From Nemophila menziesii (taxonomy: Eukaryota; Streptophyta; Magnoliopsida; Boraginales; Hydrophyllaceae), in the NCBI GenBank assembly GCA_029959085.1, contig JARWIR010000002.1, positions 58,768,154-58,832,153 on the forward strand: a DNA stretch of 64,000 nt. Direction: 5' to 3'. Of this stretch, positions 1 to 11,685 are shown in pieces. Position 1 is the first letter of the stretch, and each line of letters opens with the position of its first letter. The notes beneath the pieces are model-generated. The model did not search any database and had not been told where the DNA came from. It saw only the letters and a list, made by a program, of their open reading frames with translations. The position numbers and the translations under genes are program-made.

Positions 1-767
1 AACATAAATAAAAGTAATAGTAACAAGTAACATTTATCAAGTAAATCTTACCATAAAAAATATGAAACCTCCCTGAAATGGCATGGTCAACGATCTTATT
101 CGATTTGTTTATATCTTCTGTAATATTTTTCTTGACATGGCCCGACCTGTATGAAAAACAAGGGATTAATCCCAATTTCATGACGATTATCAATAAATAA
201 CACATAAATTTTACAATTCACTTATTCATGGCTTATTTTCATATCTGCACAATAATAACACATGTTTCAAGTTAAGATGGATATACAGATGTATAGAGAA
301 AAAGGTGTTTTGGGAGGTAAATGTACCAACATTTGGCTACTGATGGGATGGCCAAACTTCTTTTGGATAGGAACTATTACTATTGACATTTCAATAGAGT
401 TTTATTTTTGGGTGCCCCTATGGCTCAGATTTATTTAGGCAAACCAACCACATACACTTTCTTCATTAGTTTTCTGTCAAACAATTTCATTATCAAAAGT
501 AACACATCCTCACTATCTCTTACGTTTGTTTTCATTTAGGGTTGCGTGAAGATTCAATTTTTAGTTATTACAAATTAATAATCGAGAATTATAAAAGAAG
601 AAAGGAATCGAAAGATTACCTGATTTGAAAGCCACTGATTGAAAGAAGGATCGATTTTGGAGAAGATCATTTATCTTTATGCTGTCCAATGAACCTTTAC
701 CCTTCTTTACTTTTTACTTTCTAACAATTGACCAGAGGAATAAGGGAACCAAAGATAGATAACGGTG

Positions 768-775
768 TTTTATAG
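768..775 (-). promoter_or_regulatory. Candidate TATA box for a minus-strand transcript
   Basis: The minus strand reads ctataaaacacc, a good plant TATA motif. About 150 bp downstream a GT donor (cag/gtaatc, exon end at 620) ends a leader without any ATG. Equivalent motifs lie at 7448-7455, 14142-14149 (variant), 20849-20856, 34097-34104 and 58413-58420. The motif is missing from copies 5, 7 and 8 through two independent deletions. This is inference from motif and geometry only; no transcript evidence is available. Confidence 0.35.
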
Positions 776-916
776 ATAAACTGTTGATTGTAAAAAAATA
801 AATACACACCAGTTTACATGGGCCGTCAGTATGCTAACGTATTTAATTTTTTATTAAAACTCAAACCCGCGCCCTAAAAACTCCCCGCCCACCTTTTGAC
901 CCAATAGGATTCAAAA

Positions 917-2525
917 GTGAAGGACACCCAAGTCCCTAAATTTTTTATATTTGAACACTTAGGTCCCTTAGTTCATATTTATCTTTTTCCAAGTCCCTTT
1001 TTTAACTTATACGGTTATATTTAATGGTCAAAACTTTGACTTTTTAAAATTCCTACATTTCAAATTATAAACTATTTTAATTGTATTATTTAATTAAGAG
1101 AATTAAGAAATATAATTTATTTTTTGAGACGTATTTTTGAAAACGTTTTTTAATCAAAAATAATATAATAAATTTTAATATTATTTTTTTTAATTTTTTT
1201 TATTTTATTTGTAAAGTGAATGTCTTCACATAATTATTTTATAAAATAAAATATGATGAATTTTTTTAGATAATATTTTGTATAAATAATACTTTTTAGT
1301 TTAAAATATTTTTTTCTATTTAACTTTTAAGCATTCAACACAAATGTATTATATATTTTTAAGAATCAAAATAACGTTTACATATTAAGAAAAAAGTTGA
1401 ATAATTATCCAAGTAAAATTTTCTTTGATCTTTACCTCATTCTACAAAGATAAACATATCAAAAATTCACACATGCATTAAAGTATCACAATATTGTTAA
1501 AATTTGCTCATATCATGCCAAAATTCTATTCTTTTGCCTAAATTTTTATTCAAAAAACTAACAAAAATATATTCATTATTTTTTTAATTAGATAAAAAGT
1601 ATTCCCGACTATATGATTACCATACTCACAAGATATCACAAAAATAACAAACACACTAAAATTTAAATATCTACATGTTGAGAAGAGTCTGCCTCATCTA
1701 CTATGATCTAACAAGACATATATTAGCAATGTGGAGGAAGCAACATTTTCTCGACATGGTGGATAATAAATTTATAGTATGAATGTTATTTTTGTCATGT
1801 CTTTTGAAATTGGTAATCATATGATTGATAATATTGTTTGTCTAATTTAAAAATTGAATATCTTCTTAAAACTTTTGGAAGAAAAAATTAAGCAAAACAA
1901 TAAGGTTTACGTATAAATAAGAGCAAATTTGAACAATCTTGTTATGTTTAATGCGTGTAAGAGATTGTTTGTATAATTATATTTGTAGAATGAGGTAAAA
2001 TTATAGGAAATAATATATCCAACTTCTTTCTCAATATGTAAACGCAATTCTGATCTTAAAAATATATAATACGTCTGTGTTGAATGCTTAAAAGTTAAAT
2101 AAAAAAATTATTTGTATATTACAAAATATTATTTACACCAAATATTATTTAAATTATTTAATCTTTTTCCATTTTACGATTTTATGAATAAAATATACAT
2201 TCACCTTTCAAATAAAAAAAGTAGATTTTAAATTTTTTTTTTTTTGGTAAAAATATTTAACATATTTTGTGTCTAAAAATATAAATTATATTTCTTAATT
2301 CTATAAATCAAAGAATACAACTAAAAAAATAGGTTAAAAATTACAAGTTGATATCTATACAAGTAGTTAATAAAGCGTACGAAAGGAATTTTAAGAAAAT
2401 TAAAATTTTATCCATTAAATATAATCATCCATGTTAAAAAAAGGGACTTGACAATAAATAAAAAAGAAATGAGGGAGTTAAGTGTCCCAATATTAATAAC
2501 ATAGGGACCTAGATGTCCTTTTCCC
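917..2525. mobile_element. Foldback (long terminal-inverted-repeat) element, copy 1; likely non-autonomous Mutator-like
   Basis: Two inverted arms, 917-1695 and 1734-2525, flank a ~38-nt loop. The reverse complement of the right arm aligns with the left arm almost end to end. Shared blocks include agtcccttttttaac near the outside, gaattaagaaatataattta, taacttttaagcattcaaca, and acatgttgagaa (right-arm counterpart acatgtcgagaa) next to the loop. The outer ends are gtgaaggacaccc and the complement of ggacatctaggtcccta. A direct 10-bp repeat, ggattcaaaa, lies at 907-916 and 2526-2535 and is read as the target duplication. Mutator-like elements make 8-11 bp duplications and can have long TIRs. 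There is no transposase frame. A transcript through it would fold into a long imperfect hairpin. Confidence 0.85.
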
Positions 2526-2601
2526 GGATTCAAAAATGTCTTGTTTTCTTTTGTTTAGGCCGGACCATGGATTTGGTTCAGCCCAAATATATCATATGTA
2601 T

Positions 2602-2741
2602 TATAAATGTAATGTACATAGTATTCTTACTCCTTCGATATGGTCTTTTGACCCATCGACTTACTTTCCTTTTATGTTTTGTCTGGCCTCTCCACACCTC
2701 AAATCTCACACTCTCTGACTATCTCTCTTATTTCTTAGAAA
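2602..2741 (+). promoter_or_regulatory. Candidate plus-strand TATA box, CT-rich leader and splice donor
   Basis: TATAAAT at 2602-2608 is followed by a pyrimidine-rich stretch typical of plant 5' leaders (about 2685-2735, with ctctccacacc and gactatctctctta). A donor-like agaaa/gtaac follows at 2741/2742. An acceptor-like tttctag sits at about 3384-3390, before a short open block. Matching TATA motifs lie at 9302, 15983, 22700, 29241, 35952, 42594, 52660 and 60268. In copy 8 a hAT-type element separates the motif from the leader. No protein family can be named; this may be a decayed promoter. Confidence 0.3.
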
Positions 2742-3501
2742 GTAACCGGGTGTTTAATAGCTTGGTTACTGGGTAAGATTGGCACGGCTAAGCTTATTAT
2801 TGATCAAAATCCCCTTTACATGTATATTTTTTACTCAAAACCTTAATATTTGTCATTACATTGTTTCTTAAGTGCTTGGATCAATTGTATTTGTAAATAT
2901 GATGGGTTCTTACGTGTTTTACTCTTTGATTTTGTTTATTTTCATTTGTTTAAATTGCATAGGTTCGTTAATTCCTTTATAAGTTGTGTGGGTTTGTTTA
3001 TTCTTGAGGAATTAAAAAGGATAAATTATTACGTTTTGGGTAATAATGTGGTTAAAACCCGTGAGTAAAATTATGAGATTAAGGGTATATGAGTTTATCA
3101 CAACTCTCACAATCCCACTCTCTGTTTCATAACCGATGGGGCTTGGTATTGTAATTGGGTTTTTATTGCAATACCATATCATCGTGTATGGAAGTTGATG
3201 CTTCTAAAAAATTTTATCACCATTTGGTTGCATTCTAAGGCAATTTCAGTTTATGCTGTTATTTTTATTAATGGTATTTTCAATCTATTAATCTTAAACA
3301 AGTGACCAATTTTCCTAATATAGTTTTTAAATTCTTTTTGTCAGTTTTTTAATTTAATAATCTCTCTTCTTTAATGATGAATTTCTAGGTTATGATAGCT
3401 CTTGCGGAACTATTATGCGATCAACTGAAAAAACAAAAACAAAGAGTATAAGTTAGCAGTCATTTAATACAAAGTCCATAGATGATCCTCTCACATTTGT
3501 T

Positions 3502-3568
3502 GATCTCACATTTCTTGACATTTTTTGATCTCACATTTCTTGACATTTTTTTATCTCACATTTCTTGA
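3502..3568. repeat. 25-bp minisatellite (about 2.7 units) in each repeat copy
   Basis: The unit is gatctcacatttcttgac followed by six or seven T; two full repeats and a partial third precede gatgagcctgaccc. Equivalent arrays start at 10203, 16883, 23599, 30141, 36852, 43494, 54466 and 61166. All have the same repeat number, and they differ only by substitutions, mainly g/t at the first base. This is too short and direct to be a CRISPR array. Confidence 0.85.
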
Positions 3569-3774
3569 TGAGCCTGACCCACCCGTAAAGGACAATGAAT
3601 CCTTTATTTATGTTGTTAATTGTTATTCATAATATTGATGGGCCTGGAATGCTTCTATTGAACATGTCAATGTAACTATATGTAAGTATTAGTTGGTTAA
3701 TGACCAAATAGGTAATTTATTACTTACAAGTTAAATTCACCCAAACTATGTTTGCATATCCTTTTCCCATGATT

Positions 3775-3780
3775 AATAAA
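3775..3780 (+). terminator. Possible plus-strand poly(A) signal
   Basis: AATAAA in the context gattaataaagtttattg. It lies about 1.15 kb downstream of the candidate plus-strand TATA box and is conserved in all nine copies. In such A+T-rich DNA this hexamer is common by chance, so support is weak. Confidence 0.2.
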
Positions 3781-4201
3781 GTTTATTGTATGAGGACATT
3801 TTTGTTAAGTTGTCATCTACTGGTGTATGAATACTTGTAAGGTTTAAATATAGTTACTTGTCCCTAACTATATAGAGTCAATGAAGATATTAAATGTGCG
3901 ACCTATTTTAATCCTAATGATGAAAATAAAATCTGAGGCATTAATACTAACTGAGTTCTTCTTTTTAGTGTGTAATTGCAAGACAGGACCTTGATTATGT
4001 TCTTAAAATTGAAATTTCCAGCATGAATCGACATCGAGATATGACATAATCCCTTCATCTTTTCTTTTATTTCGGACAACAAGGAAGTAATATGATATAT
4101 TTCGAAATCGATAAGTTAGATCAGCGATGTCCACTTGTATCATCCAAAAAACTTCCACAAAATCCGTGCAATTAACATTGACTAGATACCCCATAAACAT
4201 C

Positions 4202-4693
4202 TTATGTCACTACACACCCAACCTTTGTAAGATTTTTAAATATTTTATATACAAACCAGACCCAATACAGAGGATACCTTACACCATAAAAACTCAGTAT
4301 TACACCATAAGAGAAGGGTGTGAAGCCCACCCCTTGTCTATACGAAAGTATCATCACAAGCAAAATGTTGTACCATAAAATTACATCCACTAAGAATCCG
4401 AGCACATCTGAGGCCCAAAAAATTGCACAACCTGTATTCCTTCTCCCTTTGATATCCTTTACCACCCAAGAACTCCATAATAAACAAAGTAAAAAAATAA
4501 GAGTTATTTTCATAGTAACATAAAAAAACAAAATAAAAACTGTAATTAAGTCAATTGCAACAATGATAATAAGATTTTTAGCAAAAATAAACTTTATGAA
4601 GACATACCCCAACAAGATAATGCTGAAATTTAACTTAATAAAAAAAAAAGAAAGGAGGAAAGAAGAAGAGTTAAGAAACATTCCATTATCCAT
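4202..4693 (-). CDS. Hypothetical 163-residue hydrophobic open frame, copy 1
   Basis: An intact frame from ATG (MDNGMFLNSS) to TGA, rich in Phe, Leu, Ile and Val. There are about five hydrophobic stretches that could span a membrane (roughly residues 8-35, 39-60, 62-78, 92-114 and 124-148), with a short basic segment (KGRR) between the third and fourth. No family is recognised. A second 65-residue frame follows at 4003-4200. The full-length frame survives only here and in copy 5; elsewhere it has stops or frameshifts, which argues against present-day function. Hydrophobic frames arise easily by chance in A+T-rich DNA. It may be a relic or spurious. Confidence 0.25.
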   Translation of the reverse strand: MDNGMFLNSSSFLLSFFFIKLNFSIILLGYVFIKFIFAKNLIIIVAIDLITVFILFFYVTMKITLIFLLCLLWSSWVVKDIKGRRNTGCAIFWASDVLGFLVDVILWYNILLVMILSYRQGVGFTPFSYGVILSFYGVRYPLYWVWFVYKIFKNLTKVGCVVT

Positions 4694-4804
4694 TAACTAT
4701 AAAAACTCAAATGTACTTGACCTTAAAATCCACAATTAGAAGAAAACTCTAGTTGCTTTACCAAGTTCATGAATTATTACAATTCTAATTAACATATTAA
4801 AATT

Positions 4805-4984
4805 AAAAAAAATTCTTCCATCCAATATTTGATGACCCTACACCAATTATATTCGTACACATACCCCATGTTTTAAACTTACAAAAGTTAATTTATTAAT
4901 TTAATGACATGTGTTTTGTTATAAAAATCAATGACTACGATATAAATATTTGACCATCCATTATTGGATGGAAGTCTTTATTAC
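4805..4984. mobile_element. MITE (~180 bp), resident in unit, copy 1
   Basis: The left end has attcttccatccaatatttg and the right end the inverted counterpart attggatggaag. The interior contains taccccatgttttaaac and gacatgtgttttgtt. The same family appears as separate insertions at 27507-27676 and 51698-51876, where 11-bp and 9-bp target duplications point to the Mutator-like group. The duplication here is unclear: atattaaaat occurs on both sides, but 6-7 bp away on the right. Presence in all nine units shows it predates the amplification. Confidence 0.75.
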
Positions 4985-6566
4985 AAAGATATATTAAAAT
5001 ATAAAATAAAATCTCCATTACAGTAGGAAATTGGTTATTTCAGTCATGATTTCTAGCTTCATTTAGAACTTGATTTTGTTTTGATTCTTTTAAACCTATA
5101 AACATCAAAGTTGTGGATGATTGTGCAGATTGTAAGTTTATCATTTTGCCATGTTTTGCTCTATTTTGCATCATAGCATAATTACAAAACGAAGAGGAAT
5201 TTATAAGAATCAATTAATTTTGAACACAATATATTAACAAGAAAAATATGACATTTTCCAATCACATTATCATTAACTTGAGAATTATCCTGAAAATACA
5301 CCTCTATATTCCTTAAGACATCAATTACATATATTGGAACAGAAAGAAAAATCAACTACATATCTGCCCCTCGGAAAACTGGTGAAACCATTTTTAACTA
5401 ACACAGGCTTATTTGCATCTTTTGGAAACATAGTGAACTCTTGAATAAAAAGTGGGGTGTGTATGCTAAAAAGGAGTTTCTCCAGGTAGGAGGAAACTTA
5501 AAAAGAAAGATACAAGAAAACGATTCCACCACGAGCATGTGATATTTGTCTTTCCAATTATATTTATTCCTCTTTCTTTTGCTAAAACAGATAAAAAGCT
5601 AAGTTGCTAAATTGATGCAATTACTAGTGTATCAAATGATTATATGCCTTTTAATCGAATGAATAGCGCCTATTTTTTCACAAATGGGTATATATTGCGA
5701 CATTTAAGGACACGAGACTACTAACTAATTAATATGAAAAATTACACAACCTTTTATAAATTTATTATTTAAACATTCAAGACAGTAATTTGTTAATTTA
5801 TTATTGAATAGGGGCATGCATCTTGTAGCATAAGTGAATTAAAAGTTTTCAATGTAATAAGGATTACATACATTAGAAAATCTAAGCTAATCTCACAAAG
5901 GTTTTGTTTCATTTTTGGTTTCAGAACCTATAAGAGTTTGTGTAATTCAGACATTTAATATATATACCAATGGAATAATTTGTATATGTTACAATTGAAA
6001 TATGAAATGACATGATCAACAACGTTATATATGTATAATTAGTCTCGTTCACTATACTATTTCAATTTCTACAACCCAAAAATCCAGATAAGAAAGAGAC
6101 ACAGGAGACACAAGAAGTCTTTAGTACTTTCCATTTAGAATCATCTACTTGTGGACAAGTAAATATTTCACTCAGGTGTAACGATACTTTGAGAAGAAAC
6201 AATACTGAGTATGTGAGCATTCATACAGTGCTCAAATATGTTGAACAAAACTATTCAAAATCAGAGTAAAGATCTTGATTTATCTTCTGGGTTGAAGGAA
6301 CTATGCGAAAGATTTGTAAGATTACAGTTACCTTCAAGTTCCACTAGTAGTACAGGGTAAATCCAAAGAAAATATTTTTAAGTGTTGCGGGCCCATCTGT
6401 AGTTAAAGATGATTTAACTAACGGCAATGAAAAAATTCGTATATCTATAGTAAATGAAACATGTATTGAAGAGGAACTTCCGAGATTTATTTACATGAAA
6501 TAAAGTAACCCAAACACACAATTTAGGAATCCTTCTCTCTGAATTGACTCTATCCAGAATTTCCAC
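4985..6566 (-). other. Gene-poor distal part of unit with decayed exon-like blocks
   Basis: No gene can be called. Several short minus-strand stretches read like eroded coding sequence. One near 5375-5440 contains a CPRGRYVVDF-like string in some copies. One near 5050-5200 has SAQSSTTLMFIGLKES. One near 6100-6230 has SLHLSEIFTCPQVDD in copies 6 and 7 only. They lie in different frames and are broken by stops in most copies. No family is recognised. An AT microsatellite near 5957 varies between copies. The same description applies to this part of every unit. Confidence 0.3.
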
Positions 6567-7425
6567 CTGTCCAGACAACACAGATAGTTCATATACCTTT
6601 GCCTAGCATCAACTAAATAAAATCAATATTAAATTTATACATAAAACCATACATTAACCACCACCGCTCTAAATCAATTAACTCAACAGTAACATAAATG
6701 AAAGTAATAGTAACAAGTAACATTTATCAAGTAAATCTTACCATAAAAAATATGAAACCTCCCTGAAATGGCATGGTCAACGATTTGTTTATATCTTCTG
6801 TAATATTTTTTTTGACATGGCCCGACCTGTATGAAAAACAAGGGATTAATCCCAATTTCATGTCGATTATCAATAAATAACACATAAATTTTACAATTCA
6901 CTTATTCATGGCTTATTTTCATATCTGCACAATAATAACACATGTTTCAAGTTAAGATGGATATACAAATGTATAGAGAAAAAGGTGTTTTGGGAGGTAA
7001 ATGTACCAACATTTGGCTACTGATGGGATGACCAAACTTCTTTTGGATAGGAACTATTACTATTGACATTCCAATAGAGTTTTATTTTTGGGTGCCCCTA
7101 TGGCTCAGATTTATTTAGGCAAATCAACCACATACACTTTCTTCATTAGTTTTCTGTCAAACAATTTCATTATCAAAAGTAACACATCCTCACTATCTCT
7201 TACGTTTGTTTTCACTTAGGGTTGCGTGAAGATTCAATTTTTAATTATTACAAATTAATAATCAAGAATTATAAAAGAAGAAAGGAATCGAAAGATTACC
7301 TGATTTAAAAGCCACTGATTGAAGGAAGGATCGATTTTGGAGAAGATCGTTTATCTTTATGCTGTCCAATGAACCTTTACCCTTCTTTACTTTTTACTTT
7401 CTGCCAATTGACAAGAGGAATAAGG
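6200..7425 (-). other. Candidate spliced minus-strand transcription unit across the copy 1/2 junction (decayed)
   Basis: Read right to left, the signals are: the TATA box at 7448-7455; an ATG-less leader ending at 7300 with cag/gtaatc; an acceptor (catacag) opening a ~85-nt block at 6826-6742 that ends at atg/gtaag; a 16-nt block 6612-6597 between ttatttag and gtatatg; and a block starting at 6566 after ggacag. In copies 2 and 5 one frame stays open from the leader through these blocks, including IVDHAISGRFHIFY at the end of the second block, until a stop about 70 nt into the last one. In the other copies a 10-bp insertion breaks that frame. No start codon and no family is recognisable, and the 16-nt microexon is suspicious. 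It may be a gene relic or a non-coding transcript. The same arrangement recurs in each unit. Confidence 0.2.
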
Positions 7426-7615
7426 GAACCAAAGATAGATAACGGTGTTTTATAGATAAAATGTTGATTGTAAAAAAATAAATACACACCATTTTACATG
7501 GGCCGGCAGTATGCTAATATGACACTTAAAATATAGTCACGTATTTAATTTATTATTAAAACTCAAACCCGCGCCCTAACTCCCTGCCCACCCTTTGACC
7601 CAATAGGATTCAAAA

Positions 7616-9225
7616 GTGAAGGACACCCAAGTCCATAAATTTTTTATATTTGAACACTTAGGTCCCTTAGTTCTTATTTATCTTTTTCCAAGTCCCTTTT
7701 TTAACTTATACGGTTATATTTAATGGTCAAAACTTTGACTTTTTAAAATACCTACATTTCAAATTATAAACTATTTTAATTGTATTATTTAATTAAGAGA
7801 ATTAAGAAATATAATTTATTTTTTGAGACGTATTTTTGAAAATGTTTTTTTAATCAAAAATAATATAATAAATTTTAATATTATTTTTTTTATTTTATTT
7901 TATTTTATTTGTAAGGTGAATGTCTTCACATAATTATTTTATAAAATAAAATATGATGAATTTTTTAGATAATATTTGGTATAAATAATACTTTTTAGTT
8001 TAAAATATTTTTTTCTATTTAACTTTTAAGCATTTTATACAAATGTATTATATATTTTTAAGAATCAAAATTACGTTTACATATTAAGAAAAAAGTTGAA
8101 TGATTATCCAAGTAAAATTTTCTTTGATCTTTACCTCATTCTACAAAGATAAACATATCAAAAATTCACACATGCATTAAAGTATCACAATATTGTTAAA
8201 ATTTGCTCATATCATGCCAAAATTCTATTCTTTTGCCTAAATTTTTATTCAAAAAACTAACAAAAATATATTCATTATTTTTTTAATTAGATAAAAAGTA
8301 TTCCCGACTATATGATTACCATTCTCACAAGATATCACAAAAATAAAAATCACACTAAAATTTGAATATCTACATGTTGAGAAGAGTCTGCCTCATCTAC
8401 TATGATCTAACAAGACATATATTAACAATGTGGAGGAGGCAACATCTTCTCGACATGGTGGATAATAAATTTATAGTATGAATATTATTTTTGTCATGTC
8501 TTTTGAAATTGGTAATCATATGATTGATAATATTGTTTGTCTAATTTAAAAATTGAATATCTTCTTAAAACTTTTGGAAGAAAAAATTAAGCAAAACAAT
8601 AAGGTTTACGTATAAATAAGAGAAAATTTGAACAATCTTGTTATGTTTAATGCATGTGTGAGATTGTTTGTATAATTATCTTTGTAGAATGAGGTAAAAT
8701 TATAGGAAATAATATATCCAACTTCTTTCTCAATATGTAAACGCAATTCTGATCTTAAAAATATATAATACGTCTGTGTTGAATGCTTAAAAGGTAAATA
8801 AAAAAATTATTTGTATATTACAAAATATTATTTACACCAAATATTATTTAAATTATTTAATCTTTTTCCATTTTACAATTTTATGAATAAAATATACATT
8901 CACCTTTCAAATAAAAAAAGTAGATTTTAAAATTTATTATTTTTTTTGGTAAAAAATTTAACATATTTTGTGTCTAAAAATATAAATTATCTTTCTTAAT
9001 TCTATCAATCAAAGAATACAACTAAAAAAATAGGTTAAAAATTACAAGTTTATATCTATACAAGTAGTTAATAAAGCGTACTAAAGGAATTTTAAGAAAA
9101 TTAAAATTTTATCCATTAAATATAATCATCCATGTTAAAAAAGGGACTTGACAATAAATAAAAGAGAAATGAGGGAGCTAAGTGTCCCAATATCAAAAAC
9201 ATAGGGACCTAGATGTCCTTTTCCC
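7616..9225. mobile_element. Foldback element, copy 2
   Basis: 1,610 bp, flanked by ggattcaaaa at 7606-7615 and 9226-9235. Both arms are complete. Confidence 0.85.
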
Positions 9226-10956
9226 GGATTCAAAAATGTCTTGTTTACTTTTGTTTAGGCCGGACCATGAGTTTGGTTCATCCCAAATATATCATATGTA
9301 TTATAAATATAAAGTACATAGTACTCTTACTCCTTCGATATGGTCTTTTGACCCATCGACTTACTTTCCTTTTATGTTTTGTCTGGCCTCTCCACACCTC
9401 AAATCTCACACTCTCTGACTATCTCTCTTATTTCTTAGAAAGTAACTGGGTCTTTAATAGCTTGGTTACTGGGTAAGATTGACACGGCTAAGCTTATTAT
9501 TGATCAAAATCGCCTTTACATGTATATTTTTTACTCAAAACCTTAATATTTGTCAGTACATTATTTCTTAAGTGCTTGGATCAATTGTATTTGTAAATAT
9601 GATGGGTTCTTACGTGTTTTACTCTTTGATTTTGTTTATTTTCATTTGTTTAAATTGCATAGGTTCGTTAATTCCTTTATAAGTTGTGTGGGTTTGTTTA
9701 TTCTTGAGAAATTAAAAAGGATAAATTGTTACGTTTTGGGTAATAATGTGGTTAAAACCTGTGAGTAAAATTATGAGATTAAGGGTATATGAATTTATCA
9801 CAACTCTCATAATCCCACTCTCTGTTTCATAACCGATGGGGCTTGGTATTGTAATTGGGTTTTTATTGCAATACCATATCATCGTGTATGGAAGTTGGTG
9901 TTTCTAAAAAAAATTTATCACCATTTGGTTGCATTCTGAGGCAATTTCAGTTTATGCTGTTATTTTTATTAATGGTATTTTCAATCTATTAATCTTAAAC
10001 AAGTGACCAATTTTCTTAATATAGATTTTAAATTCTTTTTGTCAGTTTTTTAATTTAATAATCTCTCTTCTTTAATGATGAATTTCTAGGTTATGATAGC
10101 TCTTGCGGAACTATTATGCGATCAACTGAAAAAACAAAAACAAAGAGTATAAGTTAGCAGTCATTTAATACAAAGTCCATAGATGATCCTCTCACATTTG
10201 TTGATCTCACATTTCTTGACATTTTTTTATCTCACATTTCTTGACATTTTTTGATCTCACGTTTCTTGATGAGCCTGACCCACCCGTAAAGGACAATGAA
10301 TCCTTTATTTATGTTGTTAATTGTTATTCATAATATTGATGGGCCTGGAATGCTTCTATTGAACATGTCAATGTAACTATATGTAAGTATTAGTTGGTTA
10401 ATGACCAAATAGGTAATTTATTACTTACAAGTTATATTCACCCAAACTATGTTTGCATATCCTTTTCCCATGATTAATAAAGTTTATTGTATGAGGACAT
10501 TTTTGTTAAGTTGTCATCTATTGGTGTATGAATACTTGTAAGGTTTAAATGTAGTTAATTGTCCCTAACTATATAGAGTCAATGAAGATATTAAATGTGC
10601 GACCTATTTTAATCCTAATGATGAAAATAAAATCTGAGGCATTAATACTAAATGAGTTCTTCTTTTTAGTGTGTAATTGCAAGACAGGACCTTGATTATG
10701 TTCTTAAAATTGAAATTTCCAGCATGAATCGACATCGAGATAGGACATAATCCCTTCATCTTTTCTTTTATTTCGGACAACAAGGAAGTAATATGATATA
10801 TTTCGAAATCGATATGTTAGATCAGCGATGTCCACTTGTATCATCCAAAAAACTTCCACAAAATCCGTGCAATTAACATTGACTAGATACCCCATAAACA
10901 TCTTATGTCACTACACACCCAACCTTTGTATGATTTTTTAATATTTTATATACAAA

Positions 10957-11382
10957 TCAGACCCAATACAGAGGATACCTTACACCATAAAAACTCAGTA
11001 TTACACCATAAGAGAAGAGTGTGAAGCCCACCCCTTGTCTATACGTAAGTATCATCACAAGCAAAATGTTGTACCATAAAATTACATCCACTAAGAATCC
11101 GAGCACATCTGAGGCCCAAAAAATCGCACAACCTGTATTCTTTCTCCCTTTGATACCCTTTACCACCCAAGAACTCCATAATAAACAAAGTAAAAAAACT
11201 AGAGTTATTTTCATAGTAACATAAAAAAACAAAATAAAAACTGTAATTAAGTCAATTGCAACAATGATAATAAGATTTTTAGCAAAAATAAACTTTATGA
11301 AGACATACCCCAACAAGATAATGCTGAAATTTAACTTAATAAAAAAGAAAGAAAGGAGGAAAGAAGAAGAGTTAAGAAACAT
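10957..11382 (-). pseudogene. Hydrophobic frame, copy 2 (141 residues, start and end altered)
   Basis: The first ATG is lost (ACG) and a Trp codon near the C-terminus is TGA, so the frame runs from the second Met to a premature stop. The rest matches copy 1. Confidence 0.25.
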
Positions 11383-11505
11383 TCCATTATCCGTTAACTA
11401 TAAAAACTCAAATGTACTTGACCTTAAAATCCACAATTAGAAGAAAACTCTAGTTGCTTTACCAAGTTCATGAATTATTACAATTCTAATTAACATATTA
11501 AAATT

Positions 11506-11685
11506 AAGAAAAATTCTTCCATCCAATATTTGATGATCCTACACCAATTATATTCATACACATACCCCATGTTTTAAACTTACAAAAGTTAATTTATTAA
11601 TTTAATGACATGTGTTTTGTTTTAAAAATCAATGGCTACGATATAAATATTTGACCATCCCTTATTGGATGGAAGTCTTTCTTAC
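11506..11685. mobile_element. MITE resident in unit, copy 2
   Basis: Orthologous to the copy 1 insertion. The right half reads gaccatcccttattgg. Confidence 0.75.

Larger units (their letters stand above)
1..6690. repeat. Tandem repeat unit, copy 1 (6,690 bp)
   Basis: This is the first of nine head-to-tail copies of a ~6.7-kb unit. The phase is arbitrary: it was set at the first base of the window, because the motif there recurs at 6691 and at each later unit start. The unit is collinear with the others over its whole length. It holds a minus-strand leader candidate, a foldback element, a plus-strand leader candidate, a minisatellite, a hydrophobic minus-strand frame and a MITE. Copy 1 shares some rare variants with copy 9, for example tgttttgctc near 5153 and 62791 where other copies read tgttttgttc. 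The array probably continues to the left of the window. Confidence 0.97.

Noticed and set aside
2513..2776. 87-residue plus-strand frame (and overlapping 78-residue frame) repeated in nearly every unit
   Set aside because: The ATG lies within the foldback terminus and the frame runs across the target duplication into the leader-like region. Survival in most copies is expected at this low divergence. No family resemblance.
3502..3568. Short regularly spaced repeats resembling a CRISPR array
   Set aside because: The repeats are contiguous 25-bp tandem units without spacers, in a plant nuclear context.
4805..4984. atattaaaat on both sides of the resident MITE as its target duplication
   Set aside because: The right copy lies 6-7 bp beyond the apparent end of the element, and the region is so A+T-rich that a chance match is likely.
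1..6690. Unit as a Helitron or an LTR retrotransposon arranged in tandem
   Set aside because: No Rep/helicase, gag or pol motifs were seen, no direct LTR pair lies within a unit, and no TC...CTRR ends with a 3' hairpin could be placed.
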